Positions 58,662 through 64,000 of a DNA stretch of 64,000 nt are shown here, in pieces (position 1 is the first letter of the stretch; each line of letters starts with the position of its first letter). A program made the position numbers and the translations under genes. The DNA comes from Nostoc sp. FACHB-152 (lineage in GTDB: Bacteria; Cyanobacteriota; Cyanobacteriia; Cyanobacteriales; Nostocaceae): NCBI RefSeq assembly GCF_014697475.1, contig NZ_JACJRV010000002.1, positions 339,572-403,571 on the forward strand. The letters run 5' to 3'. The notes under the pieces are model-generated. The model had not been told where the DNA came from and ran no database searches. It worked only from the letters and a program-made list of their open reading frames with translations.

Positions 58662-59293
58662 TTAGCTATCTCAAAGGTATTATTGCTGGTGTTCAGACGG
58701 TTAGCGGTAATCGCGTCATTTTGACTCTGGAAGTCAATGGCATAGGCTACGATTTGCAAGTTCCTCAAAGATTGTCAAAGCAGTTGCCAGAGTCGGGAGG
58801 AGTGGCGCAAATTTTCACCCACTACCAAATTCGGGAGGAAGTGCCTTTACTCTATGGCTTTTCCTCACCAGCAGAACGCGATTTATTTCGTCACTTGCTA
58901 ACGGTTAGCGGTATTGGTGCAGCAAGCGCGATCGCTTTATTAGACACTTTGGAATTACCAGATTTAGTCCAAGCAATCATCACTGGCAATACCCAAATCT
59001 TAATTCAAGCCCCTGGTGTGGGCAAAAAAACCGCAGAACGCATCTGTTTGGAACTGAAAAGCAAGTTGATTGAGTGGCGCAAATCAGCAGGCTTCTTCGT
59101 CGCTACAGGCGGCCCAGCACCGGGGATTTTGGAGGAAGTGCAAATGACTTTGTTTGCTTTGGGTTATACAGCCCATGAAGTCAGCCACGCCTTACACGTT
59201 GTGAGTGAAGACATTGGACTGCCCAAAGATGCCTATGTGGAAGATTGGATTAAACAAGCGATCGCCCACCTCAGCAGCGAACAAGTTCAATAG
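58658..59293 (+). CDS. ruvA: Holliday junction DNA helicase subunit RuvA
   Basis: 211 residues from [17 protein letters not shown] fold at the start, then two helix-hairpin-helix motifs ([33 protein letters not shown]) and a C-terminal domain III ([15 protein letters not shown]). RuvA binds the four-way junction and loads RuvB. It overlaps sppA by four bases. Confidence 0.95.
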   Translation: MISYLKGIIAGVQTVSGNRVILTLEVNGIGYDLQVPQRLSKQLPESGGVAQIFTHYQIREEVPLLYGFSSPAERDLFRHLLTVSGIGAASAIALLDTLELPDLVQAIITGNTQILIQAPGVGKKTAERICLELKSKLIEWRKSAGFFVATGGPAPGILEEVQMTLFALGYTAHEVSHALHVVSEDIGLPKDAYVEDWIKQAIAHLSSEQVQ

Positions 59294-59343
59294 GGATTAG
59301 GGGCTAGAGGCTAGAGACTAGTATTATTATTCAGCACTTCAAG

Positions 59344-59364
59344 CATTGACCATTGACCATTGAC
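59344..59364 (+). repeat. STRR-type heptamer repeat (CATTGAC)
   Basis: Three tandem CATTGAC units between converging ruvA and a HAD gene. Confidence 0.8.
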
Positions 59365-59370
59365 TAATAT

Positions 59371-60051
59371 CTAAGAACCTATTGCACTCAAATCTGGTTC
59401 TGTCAATGAGTTTAAAAACGTCCACAACTGCAAATCGGTGAAATCTGGAATCACCATAAATGCGCCGATTTCTTGCAGAACTTGTGGATTGTGGGTAGAA
59501 GCGATGCCAATGGTAGGAATACCAGCAGCAACGGCAGCGCGAATTCCTGAAGGAGAATCTTCTAATGCGATCGCTTTGTCTGCGTTAATCCCCAATTTAT
59601 TTAAGGCAACTTGATAAGGCGTAGGGTCAGGTTTACCAGCGGTGCAATCCTCTGCCAAAATCACTGTATTAAAAGCTTCTTTAATACCTAAAACCTCTAG
59701 TACAAATTCTGCATTTAACCTAGGGGCGTTAGTTACTAATGCACGTTTTAATTGATGTGCCTCTGTCCAGGCTATGAGTTCAGCAAATCCGCTTAACGGT
59801 TGTAGGTTGGGTGCTAGTTGACGAAAAAGTGCTTCTTTGTCGTCGGCAAATTTTTGACCTTCTGCTGCTGATAATTGTGGCAAAATATCTTTGACAATTT
59901 CTGGATTCAACCGACCACTCATCCGAGATTTGTAAAATTTTTCATCAATTTCTATGCCGTAGCTTGCCAACATTTGCTGCCAAGCTTGGTAGTGTATGGG
60001 ATCAGTATTAACAATAGTGCCGTCTAAGTCGAAGAGAATGGCAGATAGCAT
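59371..60051 (-). CDS. HAD phosphatase (beta-phosphoglucomutase-like)
   Basis: 226 residues. Motif I ILFDLDGTIVNTD, motif II LVTNAPR, Lys in AEDCTAGKPDPTPY, and motif IV ALEDSPSGIRAAVAAGI; helical cap 1. Members include phosphoglucomutases and phosphoglycolate phosphatases; the substrate is not clear. Confidence 0.85.
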   Translation of the reverse strand: MLSAILFDLDGTIVNTDPIHYQAWQQMLASYGIEIDEKFYKSRMSGRLNPEIVKDILPQLSAAEGQKFADDKEALFRQLAPNLQPLSGFAELIAWTEAHQLKRALVTNAPRLNAEFVLEVLGIKEAFNTVILAEDCTAGKPDPTPYQVALNKLGINADKAIALEDSPSGIRAAVAAGIPTIGIASTHNPQVLQEIGAFMVIPDFTDLQLWTFLNSLTEPDLSAIGS

Positions 60052-60403
60052 AGTTTTCTAACTGTAAATAAATGTTAACTTTATTTACATATTTTACCTT
60101 GTTTGATTCTCTTGAGAGCGAATTTGTAACCTCAAGTCAACTATTTATCTAGTCAAGGTTGTCAGAATTTAATTCACTTAAGCACTTATGCTAATCCGTA
60201 ATTCGTAATTCGTAATTTGTAATTAAGATGCGTCAGATATGGCATAGTTTTCGGAGTTTGAATATGTTGCCTCATTTTAGAGAATTGGTATTATTCTCGG
60301 AAACCCAGACCTAGTAATGAGTTGAGTTCTTTTAAGTGTGATTGACGAATCAGATCTGAATCATAGAGATGTTCGTCCACAAGTAGCAATATTTAAGAAA
60401 AAG
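60052..60403. other. Upstream region of the lipoprotein gene
   Basis: 352 bp. It contains the repeat CGTAATTCGTAATTCGTAA near 60197 and no gene of its own; the frame extends upstream of 60404 but without signal-peptide logic. Confidence 0.4.
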
Positions 60404-61291
60404 ATGAAGTTGCTTACAAGAATTATTGTATTAACGAGCTTATTGCTGGCTCCTGGTTGCTCATCAGTCACGAAATCTGGAGAATCAGAGATTTCCGCAA
60501 GTAATTCCAATCACGCTGCTCATCAGCATAATCTATCAACTGATGAGCAAGGAAAGGTAATTGAACACATGGGTAATGATGCGAAAGCAAAATATTATAC
60601 CCACGCTAAGGTGGCAGCACCAAAAAATTTAGTTCCGAATCAGCCTGTAAATTTACTAATTGAGATTCAAGATTCTACAGGAAAATCCCTTGACAAGTTT
60701 GACGTTTTTCAAGAGCAATTAATGCATTTAATTATTGTCAGAGATGATTTAACAACTTTTGACCACCTACATCCAACCTATAAAGGTAATGGGCGTTTTG
60801 AAATCAGTACTACTTTTTCTAGTCCGGGAGATTATAGCCTATTTAGTGATTACACACCATCTGGACAACAAGAAGCAGTGTCATTAATGCAAATTAAACT
60901 TCCTGGTTCTGTTCCACTACCTAAAAGTTTAGAAAAGTTTGAGAATACGAAAGTTGTATTGAATTCTCAGGTTAATATTAGTTCACTAAATAAAAATATC
61001 CAGGCTGGTAAGGAAGTAAACTTAAGATTCTCTGTTAAAGATGTTGCTCAAAATCAGCCAATTAAAGATTTACAACCCTACCTAGGTGAAAGAGGGCATT
61101 TAGTAATTATTAAAAGTTCCTTAACCCTGACCACTGCTGATTATATCCATGCTCATGCTCTTAAACATAGTCCAGATGGACAGATAGAATTTTTGACAAG
61201 TTTCCCTCAGCCAGGAACATATAAACTTTGGTTACAGTTTAATCGGAATGGAAAAATTAACACAGCAGATTTTTGGGTAAATGTAGTTTAG
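60404..61291 (+). CDS. His-rich lipoprotein with two related beta domains
   Basis: 295 residues from MKLLTRIIVL. Lipobox LLAPGC (Cys 19). A His-rich stretch (NSNHAAHQHNLS) follows. Two similar beta-sandwich units carry MHLIIVRDDLTTFDHLHP and RGHLVIIKSSLTLTTADYIHAH, each with a Met/Gly-His start and a closing His pair. Similar proteins occur near copper and heavy-metal genes, so metal handling is possible (inference). No metal transporter is close by. Confidence 0.75.
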   Translation: MKLLTRIIVLTSLLLAPGCSSVTKSGESEISASNSNHAAHQHNLSTDEQGKVIEHMGNDAKAKYYTHAKVAAPKNLVPNQPVNLLIEIQDSTGKSLDKFDVFQEQLMHLIIVRDDLTTFDHLHPTYKGNGRFEISTTFSSPGDYSLFSDYTPSGQQEAVSLMQIKLPGSVPLPKSLEKFENTKVVLNSQVNISSLNKNIQAGKEVNLRFSVKDVAQNQPIKDLQPYLGERGHLVIIKSSLTLTTADYIHAHALKHSPDGQIEFLTSFPQPGTYKLWLQFNRNGKINTADFWVNVV

Positions 61292-61843
61292 GTGTGGCGG
61301 TCGCTATAAGGTTATTAGCCAAATATCAGCTATGTTAAACAATTCATCCTTCAACTTGCTACCTCTTAATTAATGTAAATTACTTTGGTATATGTCAATT
61401 TCTTGGTATAGTAATATCGATAGTAAATGGAGGTAAATTATGAGTTAACACATTATTGAAACGCAAAATATTTGAGCTTAAAATTTATCTACTTTATCAG
61501 GTTTTTGCTTCTCTGAAGCAACCATTTATTAGTACAAAAAATTTTGCATCTATCTAAAAGTAGATTTATAAATAGCATGGTTAAAATAATGTTGCATATG
61601 GGTTGCAATTGAGTATCAATCAGTTTATTGTGTGTGATTGAATGACGTAAAATAGTACTGTTTTAAACAAGCAGTACGCTAATAAGCTAGTAGGAAGAAT
61701 ATATATAAACGTTTATTCTACTACATTATTAGGCAACTCGTTTTTAGTTTTGCAGATTGCAATCCAACGTTGTATTTTCAAGGTGTGTTGCATTGAGCGT
61801 TCTGTGTCACTGGACGTACAATAAGTTATAAGGGTTTGCTGGC
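61292..61843. other. 552-bp AT-rich intergenic region
   Basis: No gene of useful length. GGAGGTAAATTATGAGTTAA near 61430 shows a strong ribosome site before a two-codon frame. Confidence 0.35.
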
Positions 61844-62224
61844 ATGAGACTATCTGAGCTAGATCCACTCATACCTATAAATAAATTAAGAGAAGAACTA
61901 CTCAAACTACCTAAAGGTTATTCATTTTACGAAGAAGAACTAGTATATTTCTTATCTCGCAGAAGATGGCCTGAGAGCGATCGCCGGATTGACCGTACAA
62001 CTTTTTGGCGATGGAGAAATGATAATGGAATCGAACGCCAAAAGGTCTTCAGTAGATTAGATTTCCTAAAACTCTGTCGCATTTGCGATCACTATCGCAT
62101 AGATGGGACACGTAGAGAGTATTTAGCACTAATGAAACAGAAAAAAGAGTTAGCCATTATAGATGAAGATGAATTGGTAAGCTTGAAGCGTCAGAAACCA
62201 GACTTTAGAGAAAATCGTGCCTAA
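61844..62224 (+). CDS. Small protein, unknown (possible HTH)
   Basis: 126 residues, basic and helical: KLREELLKLPKGYSFYEEEL, RRIDRTTFWRWRNDNGIERQ and LDFLKLCRICDHYRIDG. The RTTFWRWRNDNG stretch looks like a recognition helix, so a DNA-binding role is possible. Not recognised. Confidence 0.55.
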   Translation: MRLSELDPLIPINKLREELLKLPKGYSFYEEELVYFLSRRRWPESDRRIDRTTFWRWRNDNGIERQKVFSRLDFLKLCRICDHYRIDGTRREYLALMKQKKELAIIDEDELVSLKRQKPDFRENRA

Positions 62225-62435
62225 AAACTGGTTCTGCTCTGGTTGAATTAATTAATGGTGCTGAATTTTAAAGTTTGATTTATTCATTTTGCCATCTATC
62301 TCTAGACATAAAATACATCAATTAAATATATTTCCTAAGCCCAAGTTAAATCTTGCTATAAGAACGAGGTTTTTATTTGTATCTTGATACACAATATATA
62401 AAAACCTTTGATTTATAGAAGTTAGCAGTACCAGT

Positions 62436-62633
62436 ATGTTCACCATTGGTGATTATGTACTAAATCAACAAACAGGTCATTTAGGTAAAGTTATCGGTTA
62501 CGGATATTTAATTAATAGAAATATACAAACCGTAACTTTAAAAGTATTAGTAGCTGAGAGTGCGAACTCTCAAAAAAGAGAGTTCGTATTTGAAGATAAA
62601 GTTTCAGCATGGGTGCATTGGTCTACAGCATAA
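62436..62633 (+). CDS. Small SH3-like protein, unknown
   Basis: 65 residues. FTIGDYVLNQQTGHLGKVIGYGY looks like a KOW/SH3-type beta strand pair. Not recognised. Confidence 0.5.
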   Translation: MFTIGDYVLNQQTGHLGKVIGYGYLINRNIQTVTLKVLVAESANSQKREFVFEDKVSAWVHWSTA

Positions 62634-62711
62634 ATTTGTATCTAATGTTGAGCAATTGTACTGTTAAGTTATGGCGTTATCTGGATTACCTAGGCAAGGA
62701 TAAATATATTT

Positions 62712-62903
62712 ATGATGCAGGATATTATTTTATGTATCCGAGAAGCAGCCATAGAGATAATTTGGCAAAAAGATTCAATGCCAAAAAAATTAACTGAATG
62801 CCTGATTAATCCTCAATGTGGCTGTAAGCATCCAGGACAAGAACTCAAATGCGAAGATTGTCCCTATCTGGAAGCTTGTTTGTCTTCCTTGAAGCTCAAG
62901 TAA
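62712..62903 (+). CDS. Small cysteine-rich protein, unknown
   Basis: 63 residues (41 if it starts at 62778). The C-terminal half holds CGCKHPGQELKCEDCPYLEAC, six or seven cysteines in a short space, which suggests a metal cluster or zinc site. No family recognised. Confidence 0.5.
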   Translation: MMQDIILCIREAAIEIIWQKDSMPKKLTECLINPQCGCKHPGQELKCEDCPYLEACLSSLKLK

Positions 62904-63010
62904 TTTAGTTCAGTTTTAGAGGCTATAAGACTCATATTTGATTTGTGAAAAAAACTTAGTACACTTTTATTCCTTTTTACCTGTTCCCTATTAAGAGTTC
63001 TCCTCTTTAG

Positions 63011-63046
63011 GAGTAGTTCAGGAATCAAACCGGATTCCTATAGTAA
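63011..63046 (+). repeat. Dispersed element, copy h (right end only)
   Basis: GTAGTTCAGGAATCAAACC then GGATTCCTATAG, as at the right ends of copies d and g. The IS982 remnant begins three bases beyond it. Confidence 0.5.
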
Positions 63047-63048
63047 CA

Positions 63049-63430
63049 TGAGTTCGGGTTAAGCTGTTTGAGAAAAAAGCCACTCCATCTGAAGACTAGG
63101 CTTCTTAGGTTGATGACAATAAGCAATTAATCGACACAGAACATTAACGCAGAAATTAACAGGGCTTCGGTGTCTAGAATGCTCAATCTGAGAAATGTTC
63201 TTGAGTTGGTCGTGAATGGTTTCAATAATTGAGCGTTGACGTGACAAAAGCTTGTCGTGAAGACGCATCAACTTATTTTTCATGTTACGACGGGGTTTGG
63301 CAAAAAATTGGATTCCGAACTCTTTCAAAAGTTGAGAAGCAAGTTTTTCAGAAACATAGCCGCGATACTTCAAGGGGCGACAATCGCCTCTAAACCCCGC
63401 CAGATAAAGGTTTAGGAGGCACATAACCCT
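63049..63430 (-). mobile_element. Truncated IS982-type element
   Basis: Right end ACATGAGTTCGGG at 63049, ten bases before the transposase stop. The upstream part of the element is missing beyond about 63430. Confidence 0.6.
63059..63424 (-). pseudogene. IS982-family transposase, C-terminal fragment
   Basis: 121 codons. [40 protein letters not shown] and [20 protein letters not shown] are the IS982 C-terminal blocks; RHRSPVNF and [11 protein letters not shown] close it. The N-terminal two-thirds with the first catalytic residues is absent, so the gene is dead. Confidence 0.85.
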
Positions 63431-63526
63431 TGAAAAAATTGGGTGCTTATTGAGAATGAACTGTACAGTGATTAAGCGGCTACTTGTAGGGTACAGTTTA
63501 ATGGTAAAAAAGAACGGTCTCGTAAT

Positions 63527-63922
63527 TTGATCAAGACCGTCATCAAAATGCTGGCATCATTCTACCAAAACTTCTTAGAAAAATACCTAAATAAAGCACA
63601 GTTAATCACCCTAAAGATGTTGGTGTGGTTGTTACAAAATCAGAAACAGGTGAAGATAGAAAGACTGGCAGCAACCTTACCTCTACCAATACAACAAAAC
63701 AGTCGTAGACGGCATATACAAAGGTTTTTAACATCGAATGCTTTGAGTGTAGTCTTATTATGGTTTCCCATCATTGAAGCAATAATTAACCAACATTTTA
63801 AAATAGGGTCACAATTAACCATTGCGATGGATAGAACACAGTGGAAAGAAAATAATGTGTTGATGGTGAGCGTGATTTATCAAAAAAGAGCTTGGCCAAT
63901 ACAGCAGTTTCCTGTGTTATGA
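63527..63922 (+). pseudogene. IS4-family transposase, N-terminal fragment
   Basis: 131 codons. The N-terminal helical part (RHIQRFLTSNALSVVLLWFP) and the first catalytic Asp block TIAMDRTQW are present, then VSVIYQKRAWPIQQFPVL ends early at a stop. The second Asp and the Glu of the DDE triad are missing. The element seems to start near 63462 (ACTGTACAG) and a matching GTACAGT is seen at about 63923-63930, which suggests an internally deleted copy. Confidence 0.7.
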
Positions 63923-64000
63923 GGTACAGTAACAGCAATTAGTAAACCAGTTTCTTAAATGTTGAGGATTCATTAAGTTGAGTGCAACTGAGATAACTGT

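Overview
The window is chromosomal DNA of a filamentous, probably heterocyst-forming (Nostocales-type) cyanobacterium. The evidence is the frequent HIP1 octamer GCGATCGC, cyanobacterial marker genes (C-terminal half of a split DnaE carrying a split intein, sucrose-phosphate phosphatase, CPP1-like J-domain protein, DUF2811, HPPD, GH3 homologue) and many heptanucleotide (STRR-type) and palindromic dispersed repeats. No tRNA, rRNA or CRISPR array was recognised.

Layout. 1-5 kb: a PlsC-like acyltransferase cut by the left edge, an exported TPR-like protein, a nested pair of MITE-like elements carrying a 21-bp minisatellite, and a GAF protein. 5-8.2 kb: a GMC oxidoreductase and DapL, with a 153-bp MITE between them. 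9-13.3 kb: a glycosyltransferase, two tandem TVP38 membrane proteins and a pyridine nucleotide-disulfide oxidoreductase. 13.4-24 kb: small membrane proteins, an SPFH protein, three CadD-family paralogues and, on the minus strand, an Sbp-PstS-PstC-PstA-PstB operon. 24-34 kb: exported proteins, GH3, a RodZ-like protein, GatA, the split DnaE C-half, a possible PD-(D/E)XK protein and a PEP-CTERM protein. 34-46.6 kb: FdhD, two VOC proteins, the YlqF GTPase, a FAD oxidoreductase, an orphan PstB-like ATPase with an altered Q-loop, an NYN-LOTUS protein, HPPD, a HAD hydrolase and a CPP1-like protein. 47-61.3 kb: an OmpR-type regulator, DUF2811, HisIE, ChaB, HemL, a Ser/Thr kinase and an FHA protein, RecA, XseAB, SppA, RuvA, a HAD phosphatase and a His-rich lipoprotein. 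61.8-64 kb: three small unknown genes and wrecked IS982- and IS4-type elements.

Most genes are housekeeping or widespread cyanobacterial genes. Three things stand out. First, the repeat landscape: a minisatellite-bearing element with 18-bp inverted ends and an 11-bp target duplication lies inside another MITE whose ends match the local IS982 remnant, and a separate ~85-100 bp element family ends exactly at several start codons. Second, the anion-transport genes: a sulfate-type binding protein heads the pst operon, and a distant second PstB lacks the conserved Q-loop glutamine. Third, the split-intein DnaE and the NYN-LOTUS protein. I did not find a clearly new multi-gene system; the best candidates for something undescribed are the nested repeat element and the orphan ATPase.
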